Source: Craterilacuibacter sinensis (GTDB taxonomy: Bacteria > Pseudomonadota > Gammaproteobacteria > Burkholderiales > Chromobacteriaceae). Taken from it: a DNA stretch of 46,031 bases. The notes beneath the pieces are model-generated. The model was not told the origin of the DNA. It did no database searches and was given only the letters and a program-made list of their open reading frames with translations. The translations under genes were made by a program, and so were the position numbers. Location of the stretch: positions 1-46,031 of the forward strand of contig NZ_WSSB01000018.1 of assembly GCF_009831765.1 (NCBI RefSeq), written 5' to 3'. Numbering within the stretch: position 1 is the first letter of the stretch; every line of letters begins with the position of its first letter. Positions 27,770 to 35,781 of the stretch are shown in pieces.

Positions 27770-29833
27770 TCAGGCCTGGGTTGCCTGGATCGCCGTCAGT
27801 GCCACGGTGTAGACGATATCGTCCACCAATGCGCCACGCGACAAGTCATTCACCGGCTTGCGCAGGCCTTGCAGCATTGGACCAACCGAAACCACACCGG
27901 CAGAACGCTGTACCGCCTTGTAGGTTGTATTGCCGGTGTTCAGATCCGGGAATACAAATACATTGGCGCGCCCTGCTACCAGGCTATCCGGTGCCTTCTG
28001 GCGGCCGACCGATTCAACCGAAGCCGCATCGTACTGCATCGGGCCATCAATCATCAGATCCGGACGCTTTTCCTTGGCCAGACGGGTCGCTTCGCGCACC
28101 TTCTCGACATCATCGCCGGTGCCGGAGGCCCCGGTGGAGTAGGAAATCATCGCCACGCGCGGCTCGACACCGAAGGCCTTGGCCGAATCGGCCGACTGGA
28201 TCGCGATATCGCACAACTGTTCGGCGGTCGGGTCCGGATTGATGGCGCAATCGCCATACACCAGTACCTGATCCGGCATCAGCATAAAGAACACGCTGGA
28301 GACGATAGATGCGCCAGGCGCGGTCTTGATCAGCTGCAGAGCCGGACGCACGGTACTGGCGGTGGTATGAACCGCGCCGGACACCAGACCGTCAACTTCA
28401 CCCAGCGCCAGCATCATGGTCCCCATCATGACCGTATCTTCCAGCAGCTTTTCAGCCTGTGGTGCGGTCAAGCCCTTGGACTTGCGCAGCTCGACCATAG
28501 GCGCCACATAGCGGCTGAGTACGGCTTCGGGATCAATGATCTCGATATCGGTCGGCAACACTACGCCTTGGGCATCTGCCACCTGATGGATACGTGCAGG
28601 ATTCCCCAGCAAGACGCAACGGGCAATCCCCTTCTCGTGGCAGATCACTGCCGCTTGCAGGGTACGCGGCTCATCGCCTTCCGGCAGCACGATGCGCTTA
28701 TTGGCACGACGGGCAATTTCGACCAGACGATGGCGGAATGCCGGTGGCGGCATACGCAGCTCGGTCGGCTCGCCGATCTTTTCTTTCAGCTGTGCGGTGG
28801 CCGTGTGTTCGGCCATAAAGTCGATCACTTGCTGCATGCGTTCGGTATCGTCCGCAGCAACGTGCACATTGATCGCCGACAGCAAGGCGCTGGTTTCAAA
28901 GGTATCGCGCTCGGTCGACAGGATAGGCAGACCCGCCAGCTTGGCCGATTCGATCAAAGGCACAACCTTGGCAGCAACCGGCTCGTTACAAGTCAACAGC
29001 AGACCCGCCAGCGGCACGCCACGCAAGGTTGCCAGTGCCGTAGCCAGAATCACGTCGGAGCGATCGCCCGGCGTCACCACCAGTGCACCGGGGCGCAAGC
29101 GGTCTATCATGTTTTCCACCGCACGGGCAGCGACAACCACTTCATGCACCCGCGAGCGCACGATATTGCCGGCGTGCTCGATCTTGAGACCCAAAGGCGA
29201 GGCCAGATCCAGCAGGCGTACGGCATTCAGACGTGCCTCAAACGGCACGGTCGCCAACAGCGGCAACGGCGGCGCAATGCGGCCTAAGTTTTGCAGCAAC
29301 TGCTGACCTTCGGCTCCTGCCGGCAGCTTGTTCAGCATGACACCGGCCAGGTTAACCTGCCCGTCGCTATAGCTGCGGCGCGCCAGGGTAATGGCTTCAA
29401 AAATATCTCGGGCGTCGCGGCGGGCGGCCGAGATCGCCAGAATCAGGTCGGCGGTCAGGGTTTTGGCCAGTTCCAGATTCAGCTCGCTGGCCAGCGGCAC
29501 ATCCGAGCCCGGGGTCAGGCCTTCAACCAGCACCACATCGTGCTGCAACACCAGCGGTGCGACGTTCTGCACCACTTCTTCCATCAGGTCGGACAACTTG
29601 CCTTCGCGCAGCAGTGCTTCGGCACGGGCAAAAGGAATCGCCTCAGGCGCCTCGATACCGCACAAAGAGCGAACGAAATGGGTAGACAGATCCGGACCCG
29701 TACCCGGCTGGGCGATAGGCTTGGCAAAGCCGACCTTGATACCCTCGCGCTCCAGCGAGCGCACCAGGCCCAGACCCAAAGAGGTCAGACCGGCATCATG
29801 GCCGACAGGGGCCAGGAAAAATATTTTCTGCAT
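27770..29833 (-). CDS. pta: Phosphate acetyltransferase (long, multidomain Pta)
   Basis: Pta converts acetyl-CoA and phosphate to acetyl phosphate and CoA. The 687-residue product is the long form. It has an N-terminal BioD-like P-loop-type region (FFLAPVGHDAGLTSLGLGL), a central DRTGG region (about residues 220-330) and the C-terminal catalytic PTA_PTB domain (VLPEGDEPRTLQAAVI, MLADGLVSGAVHTTA-type segment). I chose the ATG at 29833, with GAAAGG 8 nt upstream. It follows ackA by 75 bp with a strong hairpin between, and ends the fermentation operon. Confidence 0.95.
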   Translation of the reverse strand: MQKIFFLAPVGHDAGLTSLGLGLVRSLEREGIKVGFAKPIAQPGTGPDLSTHFVRSLCGIEAPEAIPFARAEALLREGKLSDLMEEVVQNVAPLVLQHDVVLVEGLTPGSDVPLASELNLELAKTLTADLILAISAARRDARDIFEAITLARRSYSDGQVNLAGVMLNKLPAGAEGQQLLQNLGRIAPPLPLLATVPFEARLNAVRLLDLASPLGLKIEHAGNIVRSRVHEVVVAARAVENMIDRLRPGALVVTPGDRSDVILATALATLRGVPLAGLLLTCNEPVAAKVVPLIESAKLAGLPILSTERDTFETSALLSAINVHVAADDTERMQQVIDFMAEHTATAQLKEKIGEPTELRMPPPAFRHRLVEIARRANKRIVLPEGDEPRTLQAAVICHEKGIARCVLLGNPARIHQVADAQGVVLPTDIEIIDPEAVLSRYVAPMVELRKSKGLTAPQAEKLLEDTVMMGTMMLALGEVDGLVSGAVHTTASTVRPALQLIKTAPGASIVSSVFFMLMPDQVLVYGDCAINPDPTAEQLCDIAIQSADSAKAFGVEPRVAMISYSTGASGTGDDVEKVREATRLAKEKRPDLMIDGPMQYDAASVESVGRQKAPDSLVAGRANVFVFPDLNTGNTTYKAVQRSAGVVSVGPMLQGLRKPVNDLSRGALVDDIVYTVALTAIQATQA

Positions 29834-29865
29834 GGGGTAAGCCTTTCTTGTGGCTGTAATGCACA

Positions 29866-29885
29866 AACCCGCGCAGGCGCGGGTT
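29866..29885. repeat. Perfect hairpin between ackA and pta
   Basis: AACCCGCGC-AG-GCGCGGGTT is a perfect 9-bp inverted repeat. There is no T-run on either strand, so it is more likely an mRNA processing or stability element than a full terminator. Confidence 0.7.
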
Positions 29886-29908
29886 CGTATTTCATCCTAG
29901 ACCGGAAT

Positions 29909-31105
29909 TCAGCCCGTGATACCGGCCAGTTCGGCGGTATCGCAAGCAATCACGAATTCTTCATTGGTGTTGATCACCATGGCTTTAGGACCGTTGCCAC
30001 GGCTGATCACGCCGGCGGTGCCGCGGGTGCAGCGGGCGTTGGCTTCGGCATCGACTTCGATACCGAAAGCCGACAGCTTGGCCAGCGTCATGGCGCGCAG
30101 CTTGTCGCTGTTCTCGCCGATGCCGCCGGTGAATACCACGGCGTCCAGACGGTCAAGCGAAGTAGCCAGACCGCCGATATGACGGGCCAGACGATGGGCA
30201 AATACTTCCAGCGCAACGATCGAGCCTTCATGGCCTTCGGCCGCGGCTTCTTCCAGCGTACGGCAATCATTGGACAGTTCGGACAGACCCAGCAGACCGG
30301 ACTCTTTGTTCAGCAGCTTGTCGATGCCGGCCAGATCCAGACCCAGTTTTTCGCCGATATAGGCCAGGCTGCCCGGATCGACATCACCCGAACGCGTACC
30401 CATGACCAGACCTTCCAGCGGGGTCATGCCCATGGTGGTGTCTACGCTGGCACCATTCTTGATGGCAGCAGCAGAAGCGCCGTTACCCAGGTGGGCAATC
30501 ACGATGCCGTGATCAGCGGCGTCCAGGCCCAGTTCGGCGACAGCTGCTTCAGCCACAAAGCGGTGGCTGGTGCCGTGGAAACCGTAACGACGCACACCAT
30601 GGTCGCGGTACAGCTTCATCGGCAGCGCGTACAGGTAAGCGGCACGCGGCATGGTCTGGTGGAAAGCGGTATCGAACACGGCAACCTGCGGCAGCGCTGG
30701 CAGGCAAGCACGCACTACGCGGATACCCAGCAAGTTGGCCGGATTATGCAGTGGCGCCAGTGCGGCGCACGCTTCAATGGCGGTTTCAACTTCAGGAGTG
30801 ATCAGCGCCGAGGCGTGGAAACGCTCGCCACCATGCACAACGCGATGACCGACAGCGACCACGCTATCCAGCTCGCCACGGGCACGGATATGTTCAATCA
30901 CAGCTTCCAGTGCCTGATCATGCGCGCCACCGGCAATTGCCAGCGTGCTCTTCTTGCCGTCAGCCTTGAATACGACGCGCGAATCGGCATCGCCCAGGCA
31001 CTCGGCCAGACCGGACAGGGTTGGCTCTTCCGCACCGACAGGGAACAGACCGAACTTGAGCGACGAGCTGCCGCAGTTAATAACCAGAATCAGGGATTGG
31101 CTCAT
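29909..31105 (-). CDS. ackA: Acetate kinase AckA
   Basis: AckA makes ATP and acetate from acetyl phosphate, the energy-yielding last step of the Pta-AckA route. The 398-residue product starts MSQSLILVINCGSSSLKFGL, the family signature. It contains VGHRVVHGGERF, FDTAFHQTMP, FHGTSHRFV, IAHLGNGASAAAI and GMTPLEGLVMGTRSGDVDPG. Length is normal. It lies 62 bp after pflA and 75 bp before pta on the same strand. Confidence 0.97.
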   Translation of the reverse strand: MSQSLILVINCGSSSLKFGLFPVGAEEPTLSGLAECLGDADSRVVFKADGKKSTLAIAGGAHDQALEAVIEHIRARGELDSVVAVGHRVVHGGERFHASALITPEVETAIEACAALAPLHNPANLLGIRVVRACLPALPQVAVFDTAFHQTMPRAAYLYALPMKLYRDHGVRRYGFHGTSHRFVAEAAVAELGLDAADHGIVIAHLGNGASAAAIKNGASVDTTMGMTPLEGLVMGTRSGDVDPGSLAYIGEKLGLDLAGIDKLLNKESGLLGLSELSNDCRTLEEAAAEGHEGSIVALEVFAHRLARHIGGLATSLDRLDAVVFTGGIGENSDKLRAMTLAKLSAFGIEVDAEANARCTRGTAGVISRGNGPKAMVINTNEEFVIACDTAELAGITG

Positions 31106-31167
31106 GAGAGTACTTTCAATAAATTAGTAAAATCGGTTTGTCAGGCAGCAAGCGTCAAGCGCTCGCG

Positions 31168-31950
31168 CTAGCTGACAAAGAAACCGCGTGCGGCAAATTG
31201 GCCACGCACACGGGCGACACACTCGGCCGAAGGCGGCAGGGTGTCGGCAAGTTCATACGCCATACCCAGCTCGGTCCACTTGCTCTGGCCCAGCTGATGG
31301 AATGGCAGCACCTCTACACGCTCGACGACTTCACCCAGACTGGCGACAAAATCAGCCAGCCGTTCGACATCATCGAAGCCGTCGGTCAGCCCCGGCACCA
31401 GCACATAACGGATCCACATTTTCTTGCCCATCTTCGCCATGCGCCGGGCAAAATCCAGCGTCGGCTGCAAAGGCTGGGCCGTGATCTTTTTGTACTGTTC
31501 AGGGTCGCTGTGCTTGATGTCCAGCATCACCAGATCCACCGCCTCAAACCAGGCATCCGGCAGGCTCTCGTGCAGATAGCCCTGGGTGTCCAGCGTGGTA
31601 TGCAGGCCGAAGCGTTCTTTAGCGCCCTTGAATACGGCACCAACAAAGTCGGGCTGCATCATCGGCTCGCCACCGGAAATGGTGACGCCACCGGCAAATT
31701 TGAGGAAGCCTGCGTAGGGCTTCAGCTCGGCCAGCGCATCCTCCACGCTCATCTCGCGACCGTGATGCAGCTTCCAGGTGTCCGGGTTATGGCAATACAG
31801 GCAGCGGAACTGGCAGCCCGAGGTAAAGAACACGAAGCGTACGCCCGGGCCATCGACGGCCGCACCGGTTTCCAGAGAATGGATAAAACCCTTCACTTCT
31901 GTGCGTTCGGCCACAAAGTTGACGGCTATTTCGGTAACAGGCGTAGTCAT
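31168..31950 (-). CDS. pflA: Pyruvate formate-lyase activating enzyme (radical SAM)
   Basis: PflA uses a [4Fe-4S] cluster and SAM to create the glycyl radical on PflB in the absence of oxygen. The 260-residue product has the cluster motif CQFRCLYC (Cys46, Cys50, Cys53), preceded by VDGPGVRFVFFTSG, then GGVTISGGEP for SAM binding and LDIKHSDPEQY. I chose the ATG at 31950, with AAGGAC about 5 nt upstream; an in-frame ATG at 31995 is less likely. It lies 77 bp after pflB, with two hairpins in the gap. Confidence 0.96.
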   Translation of the reverse strand: MTTPVTEIAVNFVAERTEVKGFIHSLETGAAVDGPGVRFVFFTSGCQFRCLYCHNPDTWKLHHGREMSVEDALAELKPYAGFLKFAGGVTISGGEPMMQPDFVGAVFKGAKERFGLHTTLDTQGYLHESLPDAWFEAVDLVMLDIKHSDPEQYKKITAQPLQPTLDFARRMAKMGKKMWIRYVLVPGLTDGFDDVERLADFVASLGEVVERVEVLPFHQLGQSKWTELGMAYELADTLPPSAECVARVRGQFAARGFFVS

Positions 31951-31975
31951 GAATGTCCTTAATATAAATGACAGC

Positions 31976-32022
31976 GGGCGGCTTGCGCCGCCCACCAGAA
32001 GCAGCTTCCCTGATGGGAAGCT
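31976..32022. repeat. Two hairpins between pflB and pflA
   Basis: GGGCGGC-TTGC-GCCGCCC (31976-31993) and AGCTTCCC-TGAT-GGGAAGCT (32003-32022) are perfect stem-loops with 4-nt loops, directly after the pflB stop on the transcribed minus strand. Neither has a U-tract. They probably protect the pflB message end or reduce read-through to pflA. Confidence 0.75.
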
Positions 32023-32027
32023 CAGGC

Positions 32028-34283
32028 TTACATCTTGCCGTGGAAGGTGCGGTTGATCACGTCCAGCTGTTGCTCACGCGTCAGCTTGACGAAGTTCACC
32101 GCATAGCCCGACACGCGTACGGTCAGCTGTGGGTACTCTTCCGGGTGTTCCATCGCATCGATCAGCGTGTCACGGTTGAACACGTTGACGTTGACGTGGA
32201 AGCCACCAGCGGCAACGTAGCCATCCAGGCAGTTAGCCAGGTTGCGGATACGCTCTTCAGCGGTGTGACCCAGTGCATCCGGCGTCGCCGACGATGTCCA
32301 GCTGATACCATCCAGTGCCGCGCTATAAGGAATCTTAGCAACCGAAGCACCGGAAGCAACAAAGCCCTTCACATCACGGCCGTTCATCGGGTTGGCACCC
32401 GGCGAGAACGGCTCGCCCGAACGGCGACCGCATGGCGTGTTACCGGTCTTCTTGCCGTACACCACATTAGAGGTGATGGTCAGTACCGACTGGGTCGGGG
32501 TCGCATTACGGTAGAAGTGAGGCTGGGCCTTGATCTTCTCCATAAAGGTTTCGGTCAGCCATACTGCGATGCTGTCGGCACGGTCATCATTGTTGCCGTA
32601 AGCCGGGTATTCGCCTTCGATTTTGTAATCGACAGCCAAGCCGTCTTCATTACGGATCACGTGAACCTTGGCGTGCTTGATCGCGGACAAGGAATCAGCA
32701 GCCACCGACAAGCCGGCAATACCGCAAGCCATGGTGCGCAGGATATCGCGGTCGTGCAGCGCCATCTCGATACGCTCGTACGAGTACTTGTCATGCATGT
32801 AGTGGATGGTATTCAGCGCATCGACGTAAGTCTCGACCACCCAGTCCATCATCGGCAGGAACTTGGCCATCACTTCGTCGTAGTCAAGTACGTCGCTGGT
32901 GATAGGCTCGAAACCACGGGCCACGGTTGCACCGCTCTTCTCGTCCACACCGCCGTTGATCGCGTACAGCAGGGTCTTGCCCAGGTTGGCGCGAGCACCG
33001 AAGAACTGCATCTGCTTACCGATGGCCATGGCCGATACACAGCAGGCGATACCGTAGTCGTCGCCCCACTTCGGACGCATCAGATCGTCGTTTTCGTACT
33101 GAATGGCCGAGGTGTCGATAGACACTTTGGCGGCGAAGTCCTTGAAGCCGCGTGGCAACTGAGTCGACCACAATACGGTCAGGTTAGGCTCGGGTGCCGG
33201 GCCCAGGTTGTACAGGGTATTCAGGAAACGGAAGCTGTTCTTGGTCACCAGGGTACGGCCATCCAGACCCATACCGGCGATGGACTCGGTCACCCAGGTC
33301 GGATCACCCGAGAACAGTGCGTCGTAGTCCGGAGTGCGCAGGAAGCGCACGATACGCAGCTTGATCACCAGATCGTCGATCATCTCCTGCGCCTGCTCTT
33401 CATTCAGTACGCCGGCCTTGATATCGCGCTCGATAAAGATATCGAGGAAGGTCGACACGCGGCCGAAGCTCATCGCGGCACCGTTCTGCTCTTTCACTGC
33501 GGCCAGATAGGCGAAGTAAGTCCACTGGATCGCTTCGCGCGCCGTCGCGGCAGGGCGGGCGATATCGTAGCCGTACTTGGCAGCCATGACTTTGAGTTCG
33601 TTCAGCGCGCGGTACTGCTCGGAGCACTCTTCACGCAGACGGATCACGTCGTCAGTCATCGGCGGCTTGATTGCCATCCAGTCCTTCTTGCGCTCGGCCA
33701 TCAGGAAGTCGACGCCATACAAGGCAACACGGCGGTAGTCACCAATGATACGACCACGGCCGTAAGCATCCGGCAGACCGGTAATCACACCGGACTTGCG
33801 TGCAGCCAGAATAGCCGGCGTGTAGGCATCGAACACACCCTGGTTATGGCTCTTGCGGTACTTTTCCCAGATCTCTTTGACCATAGGATCGATCTTGAAG
33901 CCAAAGGCTTCCAGACCGTTTTCAACCATGCGCAGGCCGCCGTTAGGCATGATGGCGCGCTTGAGTGGCGCATCTGTCTGCAGACCAACGATCAGTTCAT
34001 TCTTTTCATCGATATAACCGGCATCGTGTGCGGTGATGCTGGCGCCACGATCAGCAGATACATCCAGCACGCCACGGGCGCGCTCTTCTTTCAGCAGTAC
34101 GGACAGCGTGTCCCAGATGCCTTGGGTACGCGCGGTGGCGCCGGCCAGAAAGGCTGCATCGCCCTCGTAAGGGGTGATGTTGTTCTGGATAAAGTCGCGC
34201 ACATCCACGCGTGCCTGCCAATCACCGGCAACGAACTCTCTCCATGGGTCAACAGCCAGCATTTCCTTGTTTGCAGCGTCCAT
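32028..34283 (-). CDS. pflB: Formate C-acetyltransferase (pyruvate formate-lyase) PflB
   Basis: PflB splits pyruvate plus CoA into acetyl-CoA and formate by glycyl-radical chemistry, only without oxygen. The 751-residue product has all key residues. The catalytic pair Cys414-Cys415 is in [12 protein letters not shown] and the radical Gly726 is in RVSGYAVNF near the C-terminus. The length and the end, NRTFHGKM, are like enteric PflB, so this is true pyruvate formate-lyase rather than a diol dehydratase relative. AGGAG lies 9 nt before the ATG. An FNR-type site lies upstream. Confidence 0.98.
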   Translation of the reverse strand: MDAANKEMLAVDPWREFVAGDWQARVDVRDFIQNNITPYEGDAAFLAGATARTQGIWDTLSVLLKEERARGVLDVSADRGASITAHDAGYIDEKNELIVGLQTDAPLKRAIMPNGGLRMVENGLEAFGFKIDPMVKEIWEKYRKSHNQGVFDAYTPAILAARKSGVITGLPDAYGRGRIIGDYRRVALYGVDFLMAERKKDWMAIKPPMTDDVIRLREECSEQYRALNELKVMAAKYGYDIARPAATAREAIQWTYFAYLAAVKEQNGAAMSFGRVSTFLDIFIERDIKAGVLNEEQAQEMIDDLVIKLRIVRFLRTPDYDALFSGDPTWVTESIAGMGLDGRTLVTKNSFRFLNTLYNLGPAPEPNLTVLWSTQLPRGFKDFAAKVSIDTSAIQYENDDLMRPKWGDDYGIACCVSAMAIGKQMQFFGARANLGKTLLYAINGGVDEKSGATVARGFEPITSDVLDYDEVMAKFLPMMDWVVETYVDALNTIHYMHDKYSYERIEMALHDRDILRTMACGIAGLSVAADSLSAIKHAKVHVIRNEDGLAVDYKIEGEYPAYGNNDDRADSIAVWLTETFMEKIKAQPHFYRNATPTQSVLTITSNVVYGKKTGNTPCGRRSGEPFSPGANPMNGRDVKGFVASGASVAKIPYSAALDGISWTSSATPDALGHTAEERIRNLANCLDGYVAAGGFHVNVNVFNRDTLIDAMEHPEEYPQLTVRVSGYAVNFVKLTREQQLDVINRTFHGKM

Positions 34284-34335
34284 CTTTTGCGTCTCCTAGT
34301 TCATCTTCGAACATGATATGTAACAAATTGAATAC

Positions 34336-34377
34336 ATGTTAAGTCGAAAACGAAAGCGATTACTTGATCTACGTCAA
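34336..34377 (-). promoter_or_regulatory. FNR/ANR-type site and -10 element of pflB
   Basis: TTGAT-CTAC-GTCAA (34364-34377) matches the FNR consensus TTGAT-N4-ATCAA at 9 of 10 positions. On the minus strand TAACAT (34341-34336) serves as the -10. This puts the site centre about 41.5 bp before the predicted start of transcription, the class II activator position. Anaerobic activation of pflB is inferred. Confidence 0.7.
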
Positions 34378-34617
34378 AAACAAATTTCTCCACGCAACGA
34401 AAATAGTGGCAGGGAAAATTTATATTTTGACGTTACTCATTGATAGGAAAGGATTTTAATACAAAAGTGACGTCAAACACCAGTCTGACTCTGACTGAAA
34501 AACGACAACAAGCGTCAAGCCACGAACGAATCAGGCCAAAAGCAGTTTCGAAAACGCAAAACGGGTTTTCAAAACGTCATAAAATCCGAAACAACTAAAC
34601 CACTCACCGATAACACC
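34378..34617. promoter_or_regulatory. focA side of the divergent promoter region, with repeated ACGTCA motifs
   Basis: No gene is seen. The stretch is AT-rich near 34400-34470. TGACGT or its complement occurs at 34428-34433, as the palindrome TGACGTCA at 34468-34475, and at 34574-34579; a fourth copy (34371-34376) overlaps the FNR-like site. A TAAAAT (34580-34585) could be the focA -10, but no -35 or second FNR site is clear. The binding protein is unknown. Confidence 0.4.
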
Positions 34618-35448
34618 ATGAGCCATACTTACTCTCTCGACTATGTCGCCCAGCAAGCCAGTGCCAAACGCACGGTTCTACGAACCGCAACTGCCCGCTA
34701 TTTTCTTTCTGCCGCCTTTGCCGGTGCGCTGATTGCCCTCGTCCTCGCCGTCAGCATGCGACTGGGCCAGCTGTTTCACAGCAATGGCTCGCCTTACTAC
34801 GCCATCGCCTACTCCGCCTTCTTCGGCACGGCACTGGTTGCCATCATTGTCTCCAAGACCGAACTGTTTACCAGCAATGTGATGTATATGACCTTGGGCA
34901 AACTGACCGGCCGCGTCAGCAGCGGCGAGATGCTGGCGAGCTGGAGTACGGTCTACTTCGGCAACTTGGCCGGCATCTTGCTGTTTACCGTGGTATGGAT
35001 GCAGACCGGCGGCCTGGGCGACTACCCTGCCGACCATGTGGCCAGCCAGATCGCAGCCGTCAAAACCGGCGCGCCGTTTATGAAGATTTTCTGGAAAGGG
35101 GTGTTGTGTAACTGGATCATCTGCCTGGCCGTCTGGCTGCCGATGAAACTGGAAAACGAGATGGCCAAAATCGCTTTGGTGTTCCTGCTGGTATTCGCCT
35201 TCTTCTTCTCCGGCTTCGAGCACAGCATCGCCAATATGGCACTCTTTAGTCTGGTCGTCGCCCATGCGCCCGAAGCGCTGTCGTTCGCCGACATCATGCA
35301 CAACATGCTGCCGGCAACACTGGGCAATATCGTTGGCGGCGGCATCGGCGTTGCCTTACTGGCCTTTATGCTCGAGCGCCACACGCTAAGCACGCCTGCC
35401 GCGACCGCACAAAAACAGGCCGACAAACTGAACCCGGCTATCTCCTAA
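34618..35448 (+). CDS. focA: Formate/nitrite transporter family channel (FocA-like)
   Basis: A 276-residue six-helix FNT-family channel. Signs are the SKTELFTSNVMYM omega-loop segment, the ILLFTVVW helix, the GVLCNWIICLAVW half-helix, and SGFEHSIANM with the pore His. The family moves formate, nitrite or hydrosulfide. Position next to pflB argues for formate, though a NirC-like nitrite role cannot be excluded. It is divergent from pflB rather than upstream in the same operon as in enterics. The ATG at 34618 has no clear ribosome site. Confidence 0.88.
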   Translation: MSHTYSLDYVAQQASAKRTVLRTATARYFLSAAFAGALIALVLAVSMRLGQLFHSNGSPYYAIAYSAFFGTALVAIIVSKTELFTSNVMYMTLGKLTGRVSSGEMLASWSTVYFGNLAGILLFTVVWMQTGGLGDYPADHVASQIAAVKTGAPFMKIFWKGVLCNWIICLAVWLPMKLENEMAKIALVFLLVFAFFFSGFEHSIANMALFSLVVAHAPEALSFADIMHNMLPATLGNIVGGGIGVALLAFMLERHTLSTPAATAQKQADKLNPAIS

Positions 35449-35457
35449 GCTTTAAAC

Positions 35458-35489
35458 CATCACCTCCACGCGCTAGCGCGGAGGTGATG
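35458..35489. repeat. Long hairpin after focA
   Basis: A 10-bp stem, CATCACCTCC (35458-35467) with GGAGGTGATG (35480-35489), encloses a second small stem GCGC-TA-GCGC. It begins 9 bp after the focA stop. There is no T-run; it is probably the 3' end structure of the focA message. Confidence 0.65.
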
Positions 35490-35604
35490 CGCTTTGCACC
35501 TGATCCCCACCTCTCCAGCAAGGCTTTCGCGCCAAGCGACCCGTAGCAAGCCACAAGCAAGTACAGACCACACGTCGCATGACCAAACCGCAGCTAAGCG
35601 AAAA

Positions 35605-35640
35605 AGCAAAAGGGGTTTGCAGCCTAAGCTGCAAACCCCT
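35605..35640 (-). terminator. Intrinsic terminator after tRNA-Ile2
   Basis: A perfect 13-bp stem (35611-35623 with 35628-35640) and CTAA loop, followed on the minus strand by TTTGCTTTTT. It lies 20 nt beyond the tRNA 3' end and should end the rpsU-to-tRNA transcription unit. Confidence 0.85.
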
Positions 35641-35660
35641 GATTTTGCTATTCAAATTTC

Positions 35661-35737
35661 TGGTGGGCCCTATCGGACTTGAACCGATGACCAAAGGATT
35701 ATGAGTCCTCTGCTCTAACCAACTGAGCTAAAGGCCC
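35661..35737 (-). tRNA. tRNA with CAU anticodon, probably tRNA-Ile2 (lysidine)
   Basis: A full 77-nt cloverleaf with encoded CCA. The acceptor stem is GGGCCTT with AGGGCCC and discriminator A. The D arm is AGCTCAGTTGGTTAGAGC, the anticodon stem-loop GGACTCATAATCC, and the T arm GGTTCAAGTCC. CAU could mean elongator Met or Ile2. Consecutive C4-G69 and C5-G68 pairs are the reported TilS recognition pairs, and the ACTCATAATC loop fits, so Ile2 with lysidine at position 34 is more likely. It lies 44 bp after rpoD on the same strand. Confidence 0.9.
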
Positions 35738-35781
35738 GATCGCAAGCGATTATACCAGAATTTCCGGTAAATGCAGCTTAC

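Noticed and set aside
29291-31171. Long plus-strand open frame opposite ackA and the end of pta
   Set aside because: Antisense to a textbook acetate kinase; low-complexity composition.
31968-34316. Long plus-strand open frame opposite pflB
   Set aside because: A shadow of PflB, whose catalytic Cys pair and radical Gly are intact; the opposite product has no recognisable features.
35473-35694. Small minus-strand frame across the tRNA region
   Set aside because: It overlaps the tRNA and its terminator; the translation has no protein-like pattern.
27719-35737. Genomic island with att sites at the tRNA-Ile2 3' end bringing in the fermentation genes
   Set aside because: I looked for a second copy of the tRNA 3' end between 27 and 35 kb and for an integrase, and found neither. 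Acquisition remains possible but not by this visible route.
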